Positions 25,712 through 33,924 of a DNA stretch of 64,000 bases are shown in pieces; the stretch's first letter is position 1, and the number at the start of each line of letters is the position of its first letter. Made by a program: the position numbers and the translations under genes. The notes below the pieces were generated by a model. The model saw only the letters and a list, made by a program, of their open reading frames with translations. It was not told the DNA's origin and did not search any database. The DNA is from CAWKPF01 sp963851415 (GTDB lineage Bacteria > Acidobacteriota > Thermoanaerobaculia > Multivoradales > Multivoraceae): positions 2,728,001-2,792,000 of the forward strand of contig CAWKPF010000002.1 in the NCBI GenBank assembly GCA_963851415.1. The letters run 5' to 3'.

Positions 25712-27226
25712 GTGAGTGATAGCAACAAGGTCGGAAAGGTCGTCCAGATCATCGGAGCGGTGCTCGACATCGAGTTCCCAGAGGGGCAGCTCCCCGAGAT
25801 CCTGAATGCCGTCGTGATCAAGCAGGATGCCTCTGCCGGCGTCGAGCTCGATCTGACGGTCGAGGTAGCGCAGCATCTCGGCGGCGGGGTCGTGCGCTGC
25901 ATTTCCATGGCTCCTACCGAGGGACTCGTGCGGGGTGCTGAAGCACGCGACCTGGGACAGCCGATTTCGGTGCCGGTCGGAGAAGCGACCCTCGGCCGTG
26001 TCACCAACGTTCTCGGAGGCGCAGTCGACGAGCTCGGCCCGGTCGATACCCAGGAGCACTGGCCGATTCATCGTGAGGCCCCGTCCTTCGAAGACCAGGC
26101 GACTTCGACGGAGATGTTCGAGACGGGAATCAAGGTCGTCGATCTGTTGGCGCCCTATACCCGTGGTGGCAAGACCGGGCTGTTCGGTGGCGCCGGAGTG
26201 GGCAAGACCGTGCTGATTCAGGAGCTGATCAACAACGTCGCGATCCAGGCAGGTGGTTTCTCCGTCTTCGCCGGTGTCGGCGAGCGAACCCGTGAGGGGA
26301 ACGATCTGCTCCGCGAAATGGTCGAGGCCGGAGTGATCGACTACGGCGAGAAGTTCAAAGAGCACTTCGAGAAGACCGGCGAATTCGATCTCGAAAGGGT
26401 CGACAAGAACGCACTCAAGAACAGCAAGGCGGCGTTGATCTATGGTCAGATGACCGAGCCTCCTGGAGCCCGTCTTCGAGTCGGTCTGGCGGGCCTGACC
26501 GCGGCCGAGTACTTTCGCGACGTCGAAGGGCGCGACGTGCTGCTCTTCATCGACAACATCTTTCGCTTCACGCAGGCGGGATCCGAGGTCTCTGCGCTGC
26601 TCGGTCGCATGCCGAGTGCAGTGGGATACCAGCCCAACCTCGCCAGTGAGATGGGCGCGCTTCAGGAGCGGATCACCACCACCAAGAAGGGCTCGATCAC
26701 ATCGGTTCAGGCGATCTACGTGCCTGCAGATGACTTGACCGATCCGGCGCCGGCCACGGCGTTCGCGCACCTCGATGCGACCACGGTGCTCAGCCGAGAC
26801 ATCGCGGCGAAGGGTATCTATCCTGCTGTCGATCCGCTCGACTCGAGCTCGAACATTCTCGATCCCCGGATCCTGGGCGACGAGCATTACACGGTGGCAC
26901 GTCGGATCCAGGAGGTCCTCCAGGAGTACAAGAACCTCCAGGACATCATCGCCATCCTGGGTGTAGACGAGCTCAGTGACGACCAGAAGCTCGTTGTGGC
27001 ACGCGCTCGCAAGATCGAGCGATTCTTGTCGCAGCCCTTCTTCGTCGCAGAGCAGTTCACCGGCCTGGAAGGTCGCTACGTCAAGATCGCGGACTCGGTC
27101 GAAGGCTTCAAGCGGATTCTCGACGGCGAGTTCGACGAGCTCCCGGAGCAGGCCTTCCTGCTCGTGGGGACGATCGATGAGGCGGCTGAGCGTGGCAAGA
27201 AGATGCTCGAAGGCGCCGCGGCCTAG
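25712..27226 (+). CDS. atpD: ATP synthase F1 subunit beta, with inserted segment
   Basis: Catalytic subunit. P-loop GGAGVGKT at 159-166, GERTREGNDLL, the DELSEED-like region reads VDELSDDQKLVV, and ALLGRMPSAVGYQP is intact. At 504 residues it exceeds the usual 465-480. The extra length is an insertion of about 25 residues near 210-236 (YGEKFKEHFEKTGEFDLERVD) between GVID and the KAALIYGQMTEPPGAR strand. A similar insertion is known to me from Bacteroidetes/Chlorobi beta subunits; it is a possible phylogenetic marker. GTG start with GGAAAGGG upstream. Confidence 0.96.
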   Translation: MSDSNKVGKVVQIIGAVLDIEFPEGQLPEILNAVVIKQDASAGVELDLTVEVAQHLGGGVVRCISMAPTEGLVRGAEARDLGQPISVPVGEATLGRVTNVLGGAVDELGPVDTQEHWPIHREAPSFEDQATSTEMFETGIKVVDLLAPYTRGGKTGLFGGAGVGKTVLIQELINNVAIQAGGFSVFAGVGERTREGNDLLREMVEAGVIDYGEKFKEHFEKTGEFDLERVDKNALKNSKAALIYGQMTEPPGARLRVGLAGLTAAEYFRDVEGRDVLLFIDNIFRFTQAGSEVSALLGRMPSAVGYQPNLASEMGALQERITTTKKGSITSVQAIYVPADDLTDPAPATAFAHLDATTVLSRDIAAKGIYPAVDPLDSSSNILDPRILGDEHYTVARRIQEVLQEYKNLQDIIAILGVDELSDDQKLVVARARKIERFLSQPFFVAEQFTGLEGRYVKIADSVEGFKRILDGEFDELPEQAFLLVGTIDEAAERGKKMLEGAAA

Positions 27227-27252
27227 TTCGACATCTAGAAGAGGAACTGGAA

Positions 27253-27657
27253 ATGGCCGAGCAGCTGACCCTGGTGTTGGTGACCCACGAGCGCAAGATC
27301 CTCGAGGAGCAGTGCGACAGCGTGACGATTCCGGGGAGCGGGGGCTACCTCGGAGTGCTCCCTGGCCACACCCCGCTGATCAGTACCCTGAGTCCGGGTA
27401 CCCTGACCTACGAGAGCGGAGGGAAGTCTCATCGTTGGGTGCTCGATGCCGGGTTCTGCGAGGTCTCGAATGACGTCGTCACGGTGCTGGCCGATGCGGC
27501 AAGACTCCCCGCCGACGTCGATCTTGCCGAGGCCGAGGCGATGCGCGACGAGGCACAGCAGGGCCTGGTGGCGGCCGAAGTGGAAAAGGTCGAGGCTGCC
27601 CTGGAGCGTCTCGCGCTCGCTGAGGCGTGGCTCGACGCGGCCTCGAGGAAGCAGTAA
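27253..27657 (+). CDS. atpC: ATP synthase F1 subunit epsilon
   Basis: 134 residues. Beta-sandwich N-domain LTLVLVTHERKILEEQCDSVTIPGSGGYLGVLPGHTPLISTLSPG followed by a helical hairpin C-domain. Last gene of the operon; its stop is three bases from the stop of the convergent lipoprotein gene, with no visible terminator between them. Confidence 0.95.
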   Translation: MAEQLTLVLVTHERKILEEQCDSVTIPGSGGYLGVLPGHTPLISTLSPGTLTYESGGKSHRWVLDAGFCEVSNDVVTVLADAARLPADVDLAEAEAMRDEAQQGLVAAEVEKVEAALERLALAEAWLDAASRKQ

Positions 27658-27660
27658 GGC

Positions 27661-28179
27661 CTAGCGATAGGCGATTCTCAAGAGAGACTCCCCCTCGTTC
27701 TCACCCTGGGACACCGTGGCTTCGATCCGGCGCTCTCCGCGCTGCCAGGCACCGTCGACGTCGCGCCAGCCCGCTCCACGCCATCGTCGCTCGAGGAAGC
27801 TCTGGAGCGCGCTATGCGAACGGGGAACGCTCAACTCCACCCAGCGATCCTGTTCGTCGCCGAAGCCGAGCACACTGGCCGGAAGAGGTAGAGGCAGGTC
27901 CTTCGGGAATCCCCCGGGGAGAACGCCCGCCAGTTGACTCTCCCCCCGCAGATCGCTTCGCGAGGCTTTGCGGTCCTCTTCGTGGGAGATGCCCGACGTC
28001 GCTCCCGCTTCGACCTCGACCGTATCCAGAATCCGCTCTCCGTGCTCGTCGACCGGCGGTTGGCACCCGGGCAGGAGGCCGGTGGCGCCGAGCAGCACAA
28101 GGACACGAAACCAGGCCGCGAGGCCAGGAGCCTGCTGAGGGCAGAGACGCCTCGCCCCTGAGTCCCGATAGCTCGTCAT
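27661..28179 (-). CDS. predicted lipoprotein of unknown function
   Basis: 172 residues with a lipobox LLPGC (Cys39) after a hydrophobic signal (RVLVLLGATGLLPGC). The mature part has an acidic linker, then GVLPGGFPKDLPLPLPASVLGFGDEQDRWVELSVPRSHSALQSFLERRWRGAGW. That pattern, a short binding domain comparing small deviations, recalls lipoproteins of unknown function in acidobacterial and deltaproteobacterial genomes; I do not recognise a named family. The start overlaps the HAD stop (ATGA). The signal is long (38 residues), so an internal start is possible. Confidence 0.65.
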   Translation of the reverse strand: MTSYRDSGARRLCPQQAPGLAAWFRVLVLLGATGLLPGCQPPVDEHGERILDTVEVEAGATSGISHEEDRKASRSDLRGESQLAGVLPGGFPKDLPLPLPASVLGFGDEQDRWVELSVPRSHSALQSFLERRWRGAGWRDVDGAWQRGERRIEATVSQGENEGESLLRIAYR

Positions 28180-28961
28180 GGGGTCTCCGTTTCGATCGGT
28201 CTGGGCTCTGCGAGGCGGGTCGAGCGCAGAGACGCCGCGATGGGCCGGGCCAGGAACAGCCGATCCAGAAGGCCCGAGAGAGTGCGCAGGTCGCTATGCT
28301 CCCCTGCCCGGTCGAGCAAGACAGCGCGACAGCCCGCGGCGATCGCCCCTTCGAAGTCTTCGATCTGGCTGTCTCCGACGTGGAGCAGATGAGCGGGCTC
28401 GACGCCGAGAGCCCGGACCGCCTGATGGAACATCGCACGCGACGGCTTGGCACAGCCACAGCCCTGGGAGGTCAGAACGGGGTCGATGTCCAGGCCGAGC
28501 GCAGCGAGGACCCGGGGTAGGCGCTCGTCCCAGTTGCTGAGCACCGCGATGGCGAAGCCGCGCTCTCGAAGCCCGGCCAGCACGGACGGGACCTCGGGGA
28601 AGAGCTCCCAGGCATCGGCGCGAGTGAACCGCTCGTACAACTCGTGGGCCGCGAACCGCGACGGGCGCTCGAGTCCAAGATGCAGCGAGAGGCGCTCCAG
28701 CAGCTCTCGCCAGAAGCCGGGGGCACCCTCCCGATGCATGCCGAAGCGATCGGCGCCGGCCGGCACTCGGCACGCGAGCTCGCTCCAAGCCAGCCGAAGA
28801 GCCGTCATTACCGCCTCAGGCCGAGGCTCCGCAAGGCTGGACCTGCTGTCATGTCGGCCGAGAACCTCGGCGTAGATCTCCCCGAGTCGGGGTGCATGGA
28901 GCAGGGTCCCCGTAGCGTCGAAAGACACCGCTCGAATCGCGAAACGCTGGGATGGGCTCAT
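28176..28961 (-). CDS. HAD-family hydrolase, REG-2-like
   Basis: 261 residues, haloacid-dehalogenase fold. Motif I FDATGTLL has Thr in place of the second Asp, typical of the REG-2/HDHD3 branch; motif II VLSNWD, motif III Lys in CAKPSRAMF, motif IV GDSQIEDFEGA. It probably acts as a small-molecule phosphatase; substrate unknown. Middle gene of a Nudix-HAD-lipoprotein operon with ATGA overlaps at both ends. Confidence 0.88.
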   Translation of the reverse strand: MSPSQRFAIRAVSFDATGTLLHAPRLGEIYAEVLGRHDSRSSLAEPRPEAVMTALRLAWSELACRVPAGADRFGMHREGAPGFWRELLERLSLHLGLERPSRFAAHELYERFTRADAWELFPEVPSVLAGLRERGFAIAVLSNWDERLPRVLAALGLDIDPVLTSQGCGCAKPSRAMFHQAVRALGVEPAHLLHVGDSQIEDFEGAIAAGCRAVLLDRAGEHSDLRTLSGLLDRLFLARPIAASLRSTRLAEPRPIETETP

Positions 28962-29494
28962 CGCTGGCTACCGAACAGCTGGAACGCCGCCACCACGAGT
29001 GAGTGACGGATCGAACCTCCGGCGATCAGTCGTCCGATCTCTTCGAGAGGCCTCCTGAGTACCTCGATCTCCTCGTCTCCGTCGCCCTGCGGTTCCTGCT
29101 GCCAGACCGCTCCCCGGGCGACCCAGGTGTGGCATCGGTTGTTCTGGATTGCGGGATTGGGCTCTACCCAACCCAGGTGTCGCCAATCCTCTGCCCGGTA
29201 GCCCGTCTCTTCGAGCAATTCCCGCTGCGCCGCGATGCCATGCTCCTCCCCGTTCTCCACCAGGCCGCCCGGAATCTCCAGGGTGAAGTCGCCCGTTCCG
29301 AATCGCCACTGGCGTACGAGAATCACTTCCTCTCCCGCCAAGGCGATCACGTTCACCCAGTCCGGGACATCGAGCACCAACACCTCTCGCTCACGGCCGT
29401 CCTGCGCCCGCACGCTGTGACTTCCTACATCGAGCAGCCGGTGCTCGAACTCGAGACGCCGCTCCCGAGTGGTCCAGGATGAGATGGAGGCCAT
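28958..29494 (-). CDS. Nudix hydrolase, ADP-ribose pyrophosphatase-like
   Basis: 178 residues. Full Nudix box GGLVENGEEHGIAAQRELLEETGY, preceded by EVILVRQWRFGTGDFTLEIP, as in ADP-ribose/ADP-sugar pyrophosphatases that cleave nucleotide-sugar diphosphates. First gene of the three-gene minus-strand operon. Only 43 bases separate its start from the divergent small membrane gene. Confidence 0.88.
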   Translation of the reverse strand: MASISSWTTRERRLEFEHRLLDVGSHSVRAQDGREREVLVLDVPDWVNVIALAGEEVILVRQWRFGTGDFTLEIPGGLVENGEEHGIAAQRELLEETGYRAEDWRHLGWVEPNPAIQNNRCHTWVARGAVWQQEPQGDGDEEIEVLRRPLEEIGRLIAGGSIRHSLVVAAFQLFGSQR

Positions 29495-29537
29495 GGTGGT
29501 GGGAATGGTGGTGTGAGGAGTCTGCTAGTGTTTTCCC

Positions 29538-29753
29538 GTGAGCCCCGAGAACGAAACGGCGGGAGCGACTCCATCGTCTCACGAATCGCACCCACCTCCC
29601 GAACGGATAGGTGCAATCTCTCCCCGCCGCCGACTCTACCTGGCGGTCGTGTGCCTGGTGGCGTGGATGATCCTGCTCTTTGCCGGCGTGTCGCTGGGCG
29701 GCGGCACGCACCTGCTTCTCCTGGTCGCCCTGGTCGGCTTTCCATGGCGCTGA
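29538..29753 (+). CDS. small two-helix membrane protein, DUF5670-like
   Basis: 71 residues, GTG start. A hydrophilic N-terminus rich in Pro/Ser/Glu is followed by LYLAVVCLVAWMILLFAGVSLGGGTHLLLLVALVGFP. The glycine-flanked GG-x-HLLL pattern resembles the Lmo0937/DUF5670 family of tiny membrane proteins. Function unknown. Could be a chance frame, but the codon use and the hydrophobic profile favour a gene. Confidence 0.55.
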   Translation: MSPENETAGATPSSHESHPPPERIGAISPRRRLYLAVVCLVAWMILLFAGVSLGGGTHLLLLVALVGFPWR

Positions 29754-29786
29754 TTTCCCCAGGGTCCGAGCAGCCGCAGGGAAGCC

Positions 29787-30005
29787 CTACTCGTCTGGAT
29801 CGATCAGCGAGCTCTCGACTTTGAACGACGGTCCTCTCACCTGTTGCAGCAGTCTCGCGAAGGACAGCACCGAAACAAAGGCGAGCAGCGCGACCGCGCC
29901 ACCGCTCACTGTAGCCAGGAGCCAGGGGAAGCCTCGTCCCCAGACCAGCAACAGGCCCGTGGCGATCCCGATCGGGATCGCTACGGCGGTCGCACGAGCG
30001 ATCAG
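29787..30005 (-). CDS. possible two-helix membrane protein with a non-standard start
   Basis: A frame encoding LIARATAVAIPIGIATGLLLVWGRGFPWLLATVSGGAVALLAFVSVLSFARLLQQV gives two convincing membrane helices and a charged tail. No ATG, GTG or TTG lies in frame near the expected start; a CTG at 30003-30005 overlaps the upstream stop (CTGA), so coupled translation from CTG is the best guess. An internal TTG start would delete most of helix 1. Treat as tentative. Confidence 0.4.
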   Translation of the reverse strand: MIARATAVAIPIGIATGLLLVWGRGFPWLLATVSGGAVALLAFVSVLSFARLLQQVRGPSFKVESSLIDPDE

Positions 30006-30535
30006 TTGTTGACGCCGCCGAGCGGCGGGGTGACCGTGTTCACGAAGCCGACCGGAATTCCGCCACCCGAGTTCGGCTCGGCGAACTGGGGGGTCGTGAA
30101 GTTCTGCGGCGGTGGCGTCAGCATTCGCTCCATTGCCATCGTGCGCTGCATCTGCTGCAACTGCTCGACCCCCGGTGGAAGCTCTCCGTCGGGCCCGAGC
30201 TCCTGATTGGTCATATTGGCACTGTAGCCGACCTCGATCGTGGTGGTGTCGATCACCCGTCCGAAACCCTGGACTTCCAGGTCGTGAACGACTTCTGCGA
30301 TGTCCGCATCGTCGAGAGCGATCAGGTTTCCCTGCTCCGTGAGCAAGAGGAGCTTGCTCGGATCCCATTCCGCATGCACTGGCTTGTAGGCACTGAGGAA
30401 CTCGTTGCCGTTGTGCATCTTGATCCGATAGGCCGAGGCCAGAGTCGTGCTCGCCCCTGCGACGCACAGCATCGAACCGGCCAGTGTGGCAAGTAGCAGA
30501 AAACGGAGAGAGGAGCTCATCGACGGTCGATTCAT
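30002..30535 (-). CDS. secreted protein of unknown function
   Basis: 177 residues with a signal peptide (SLRFLLLATLAGSMLCVAGAS). The mature part has YRIKMHNGNEFLSAYKPVHAEWDPSKLLLLTEQGNLIALDDADIAEVVHDLEVQGFG, a small beta-rich unit like those that read out a host membrane or translation state; the C-terminus is Pro/Gly-rich. No named family recognised. ATG has GGGAGG about 8 bases upstream. Divergent evidence of function is lacking; it may be co-transcribed with the small membrane gene that follows. Confidence 0.65.
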   Translation of the reverse strand: MNRPSMSSSLRFLLLATLAGSMLCVAGASTTLASAYRIKMHNGNEFLSAYKPVHAEWDPSKLLLLTEQGNLIALDDADIAEVVHDLEVQGFGRVIDTTTIEVGYSANMTNQELGPDGELPPGVEQLQQMQRTMAMERMLTPPPQNFTTPQFAEPNSGGGIPVGFVNTVTPPLGGVNN

Positions 30536-30671
30536 GGGGGGCCTCCCGGGCGGTTCGTCCAATCCGCAATGATAGCACGCGTTGTGCGAGATTGCCCAGT
30601 CTTCGGAGTTCGCTGTGCGGGGTTCGAGCAACTCCCAGGCTGGCGGAAACAGAGCGGTACCGGAAAGCGAG

Positions 30672-30709
30672 CAAAGAAAAAGGCCCCGCCGCCGAAGCGT
30701 GCGGGGCCT
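30672..30709 (-). terminator. rho-independent terminator of the barrel-protein gene
   Basis: Read on the minus strand: AGGCCCCGC, 11-base loop, GCGGGGCCT, then TTTTCTTT. A 9-bp GC-rich stem with a T-tract, 40 bases past the stop codon of the gene at 30751-32394. Confidence 0.9.
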
Positions 30710-30750
30710 CTCTACCGGCTCTCGCGAGCCGGATCCAGGTCGATCGCTGA

Positions 30751-32394
30751 TCAGAAGCGGTAGCCCGCGCCGACCGCGAAGATGAACGTGTCGAGACCCA
30801 GCGAGAAGTCCCGCTGTTCGAGGCTGAACGGTGTCGCCACGGGACCCTCCGGATCGAGGTTGTAGTTCATGTACTTCAGCTTCGTGGAGAAGTGAAAGCA
30901 CCGTCCCACCGGACACACCGGGATATCGAGCCCCAGCTGAGCTCCCCAGCCAAAGGAATTCCCGACGTCATAGTTGTAGCCGAAGCCCTGGTCGGTGAAC
31001 TCCAGGTCGTCGAACGTACCGTAGGCGAGGACCGGTCCGGCGTAGACGTCGGCCCTGCGGCCCTGGGTGAAGTGATAGTTCGGAGCGACCAGGAAGGAGA
31101 CGTACTCCAGATCGTCGTGGTCCATGCCCCAGACGGTGTCCGTATCCCAGACGAACATGGCGTCGTAGCCGCTTCCCAGCTCGATTCCGAACTCGAGTCC
31201 GAACTTGCTGCGGATCATGTACTCCGCGGTCGCACCGAAGAGGGTCCCGTTGCCGATGGACATCTCGCGGTTCTCGAACGAGCTCACCTCCCTGGGCGTG
31301 GCAATCGGTCCCAGCTGCTGGAACTCACTGTCATCGTTGCTGGACCATCCGCCGTAGGCGCGCACGATCCACTTGGCGGGCTGGCCGTTCACCAGCAGGC
31401 GCTCCGTGACGGTGTCGGATGCCAGGGCCCGAGCCCCGGCCGCCGGGTCGCAGCGGAAGGTGATGGTGGACTGACCCGCGCTCTTGAACGGCTGGGCACC
31501 GGTCCAGGTGTAGGGAGCCTCGAGGGTGGTCTCGAGCGTGGTCTTGTCGTCGGGATTGGTCGCCGTCAGGTAGCCGGTTCCTGCCCGATCACTCGGCGTG
31601 CAGCCGGCCTGAATGGTGACCTCGTCACCGTACTCGGCGGGGTTGGGCGTCACGTTGAGTGAGGCCTTCAGCTTGGGCGGAGCGCATGCGTCGCGCTGGG
31701 TCTGCTCGCTGCACGCCAGCGCGCCAGATCCCGCTTCCACCTTGAAGGTCCACTGGCCGTCTTCCATCGGTTCGAACGGGCCGTCGTAGGTGCCCGTCTT
31801 GCCCGAGGGAGAGGTGTAGGTCACCTGGGCGCCGCGAGAGCTGCCTCCGGTGTCGACCACGAACTTCTCAGCCTGACAAGAGGCCGAGATGTTGCAGGTC
31901 GCCGCTTGCGGAGCTGCCGCCGGCGCCAGCTTCTCTGCGTCGATCAGGGCCACGTTGCCGCAGACCTTCGGCACGGCGAAGTGCCAACGATAGCCGTTGG
32001 ACTCGAAGTTGACCGTGTAGGCCTCAAAGGGCTGCTTACCGCCCCAGCAGGTATTGCTCTTGGCGACCGGCTCACCCTTCTTGCGAACCGCCATCCAGCG
32101 AATGGTCGTTCCGCTTTCGTAGGTGCCCTGGGGAATCGGGCCATCGAGCGCCTCGAAGAAGTCGTTGGCGTCGCCGAGCCAGCCAACGGAGCGCATGACC
32201 GTCTCGAGATCTGCGCGCTTGGCCGTCAACGCCGAGCGCAGTTCGTCCACGGTGTCGATGTTCTGGTCGTGGAACCTGTTCGGGCCACCGAGGCGACGAA
32301 TGTCACAAGCGCTGTCCTGTGCAACAGCGAGGCCGGGGCCGACGAGCAGTGCGAAGAGGACGAAAAGGATCGAGAATCTTGTCTTCAGACTCAC
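30751..32394 (-). CDS. predicted outer-membrane beta-barrel protein
   Basis: 547 residues, GTG start with GGAGGAG upstream. Signal peptide 1-26 (ends AVA before QD). Residues 30-160 form a cysteine-containing N-terminal domain; about 165-340 hold two Ig-like repeats with paired cysteines (e.g. ATCNISASCQAEKFVVDTGG, TIQAGCTPSDRAG). From about 345 a porin/OmpA-like barrel of alternating strands runs to the C-terminus YRF, whose terminal Phe is the BAM signal. Looks like a surface-exposed barrel with a periplasmic Ig arm. Function unknown. Confidence 0.78.
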   Translation of the reverse strand: MSLKTRFSILFVLFALLVGPGLAVAQDSACDIRRLGGPNRFHDQNIDTVDELRSALTAKRADLETVMRSVGWLGDANDFFEALDGPIPQGTYESGTTIRWMAVRKKGEPVAKSNTCWGGKQPFEAYTVNFESNGYRWHFAVPKVCGNVALIDAEKLAPAAAPQAATCNISASCQAEKFVVDTGGSSRGAQVTYTSPSGKTGTYDGPFEPMEDGQWTFKVEAGSGALACSEQTQRDACAPPKLKASLNVTPNPAEYGDEVTIQAGCTPSDRAGTGYLTATNPDDKTTLETTLEAPYTWTGAQPFKSAGQSTITFRCDPAAGARALASDTVTERLLVNGQPAKWIVRAYGGWSSNDDSEFQQLGPIATPREVSSFENREMSIGNGTLFGATAEYMIRSKFGLEFGIELGSGYDAMFVWDTDTVWGMDHDDLEYVSFLVAPNYHFTQGRRADVYAGPVLAYGTFDDLEFTDQGFGYNYDVGNSFGWGAQLGLDIPVCPVGRCFHFSTKLKYMNYNLDPEGPVATPFSLEQRDFSLGLDTFIFAVGAGYRF

Positions 32395-32601
32395 CGTTGA
32401 GCTCCTCCGAGCAGAAGTGGACTACTAGAAAAAAGGTCAAGGCCATTCGTGGCCCCAACTGTCAAGTCTCATGAATACCCAAAATAGCTCAACATGGCCG
32501 TTCCGGCAAGGGGAGAAGGCCTCTGCTAGGTACAAGTACGGCCCTGTCGTCCCGAGGCCAGGATGCAGCGACGGCGCCGAACTGGCGTGCCGGCGGGGAG
32601 G

Positions 32602-32678
32602 TGGTGCGCCCGAGAGGACTCGAACCTCTGACCTACAGCTCCGGAGGCTGTCGCTCTATCCAGCTGAGCTACGGGCGC
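32602..32678 (-). tRNA. tRNA-Arg, anticodon CCG
   Basis: Minus-strand cloverleaf: acceptor GCGCCCG with CGGGCGC, D-arm GCTCAGCTGGATAGAGC, anticodon loop CTCCGGA (CCG), T-arm GAGGTTCGAGTCCTC, encoded CCA. Confidence 0.95.
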
Positions 32679-32725
32679 GTGACCTGCCTACCGCGTGAGC
32701 GAGGCGCAAGGCCTCGAGAAGATAC

Positions 32726-32803
32726 TGGGGTGGGCGAGGGGAATTGAACCCCCAGCCTCTGGAACCACAATCCAGCGCTCTAACCAATTGAGCTACGCCC
32801 ACC
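32726..32803 (-). tRNA. tRNA-His, anticodon GTG
   Basis: Minus-strand cloverleaf with acceptor GTGGGCG / CGCCCAC, an encoded G at -1 facing the C discriminator (typical of tRNA-His), anticodon loop TTGTGGT (GTG), and CCA. Confidence 0.95.
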
Positions 32804-32959
32804 ATCGATCGGATCGCGAATCGTAACCCACGTTGACGATTCGCGCGAGACCGAAATCGTATCTCGTTCCGTCTCCCGCCGCGTCCCACGGGATGGAGCT
32901 GAACACACCTCGGGAGACCGTGTGTCCCGGTGTCGGTCGCTTGGCAGCCCGGCCTCAGC

Positions 32960-33036
32960 TGGCCTGCCTGGAGGGACTCGAACCCCCGACCCGCGGCTTA
33001 GAAGGCCGCCGCTCTATCCAGCTGAGCTACAGGCAG
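32960..33036 (-). tRNA. tRNA-Arg, anticodon TCT
   Basis: Minus-strand cloverleaf: acceptor CTGCCTG with CAGGCAG, D-arm GCTCAGCTGGATAGAGC, anticodon loop CTTCTAA (TCT, reads AGA/AGG), T-arm GGGGGTTCGAGTCCC, encoded CCA. Confidence 0.95.
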
Positions 33037-33048
33037 TAGGTCGGGATG

Positions 33049-33122
33049 TCGGGGCGCCCAGATTCGAACTGAGGACCCCCTGCGCCCAAGGCAGGTGCGC
33101 TACCAGACTGCGCCACGCCCCG
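33049..33122 (-). tRNA. tRNA-Pro, anticodon TGG
   Basis: Minus-strand cloverleaf: acceptor CGGGGCG with CGCCCCG, D-arm with GCGCAGTCTGGTAGCGC, anticodon loop CTTGGGC (TGG), T-arm CTCAGTTCGAATCTGGG. CCA is not encoded, unlike the other tRNAs here, so a CCA-adding enzyme is needed for this one. Confidence 0.93.
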
Positions 33123-33327
33123 ACAGGACACGCGCGGGAGTGTACGGTAGCGTGATTCGGGAAGTCAATTTCCACGGTTCCCGGTGGGCTTCTCCGCTCG
33201 GCGTGACGACCGAAAAACTCCAAAAACTCTGTTTCAAGTCTTTTCTAAGGGCGCTGAATCCCGTACACTCGGGGCTTGATCGTCTCGCGTCCCGCGAGAA
33301 CGCGGTCAAACCAGGAAGCGAACTCGA

Positions 33328-33816
33328 ATGACAGCAGGCAATCTGGTTCTGTTCCAGGAGGAGTTTCAGAAACTGGAGGAGGTCCTCCGGCGACTGAGGA
33401 CCGACTCGAACGCACGCGCGGTGTTTCTGATCGACAAGACCGGTCAGCAGATCGCTGCAGCCGGCGAGATCGACCAGTTCGATACCACCTCGCTCGCCTC
33501 GCTGACGGCGGGCAACGTGGCCGCGACAGACGGGTTGGCCAAACTGATCGGCGAGCGTGAGTTCTCCGTGCTGTTCCACGAGGGGCAGCAGGATCATATC
33601 CACATCTCGATCGTCGCCGAGCGCGCCATCCTCCTGGTGATTTTCGACGAGCGCTCGTCTCTGGGCCTCGTCCGGCTGCGTGTCAAACGTGCCAGTGGCG
33701 AGATGACGGGATTGTTCGAGGACATGGCGAAGGGCGCGGCGACTGCGACCGAGACTCAGCCCAGCCCGTTCGCCGAGATCACGGACGAGGATATCGACGC
33801 CCTTTTCAGCGAGTAG
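33328..33816 (+). CDS. mglB: MglB-like Roadblock/LC7 protein
   Basis: 162 residues. Roadblock/LC7 fold: FQKLEEVLRRLRTDSNARAVFLIDKTGQQIAAAGEIDQFDTTSLASLTAGNVAATDGLAKLIGE, then a beta strand and IVAERAILLVIFDERSSLGLVRLRVK. As the partner gene is mglA, this is the probable GTPase-activating subunit of a polarity switch. The tail (SPFAEITDEDIDALFSE) is short and acidic. 108 bases before mglA. Confidence 0.9.
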   Translation: MTAGNLVLFQEEFQKLEEVLRRLRTDSNARAVFLIDKTGQQIAAAGEIDQFDTTSLASLTAGNVAATDGLAKLIGEREFSVLFHEGQQDHIHISIVAERAILLVIFDERSSLGLVRLRVKRASGEMTGLFEDMAKGAATATETQPSPFAEITDEDIDALFSE

Positions 33817-33859
33817 TAGCGCCCAGACAGGAAACAGGATCAGGATCCCCTCGCACCGG

Positions 33860-33877
33860 CCGATACGACGGTATCGG
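33860..33877 (+). other. small hairpin in the mglB-mglA gap
   Basis: Inverted repeat CCGATAC / GTATCGG with a GACG loop, about 50 bases before the mglA ATG. May modulate mglA translation or be incidental. Confidence 0.4.
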
Positions 33878-33924
33878 TCAACCGCCGAGCGGTCGAGGGC
33901 GGTCTTCGAGTCCTGCGATGTGCA

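Noticed and set aside
29702..29716. Second sigma-54-like motif (GGCACGCACCTGC)
   Set aside because: GG to GC spacing is 9, not 10, and it lies inside a coding frame.
30005..30674. Long version of the two-helix membrane frame starting at 30674
   Set aside because: Upstream of 30005 it runs in another frame through a gene with its own signal peptide and ribosome-binding site, and looks like arginine/glycine-rich shadow sequence.
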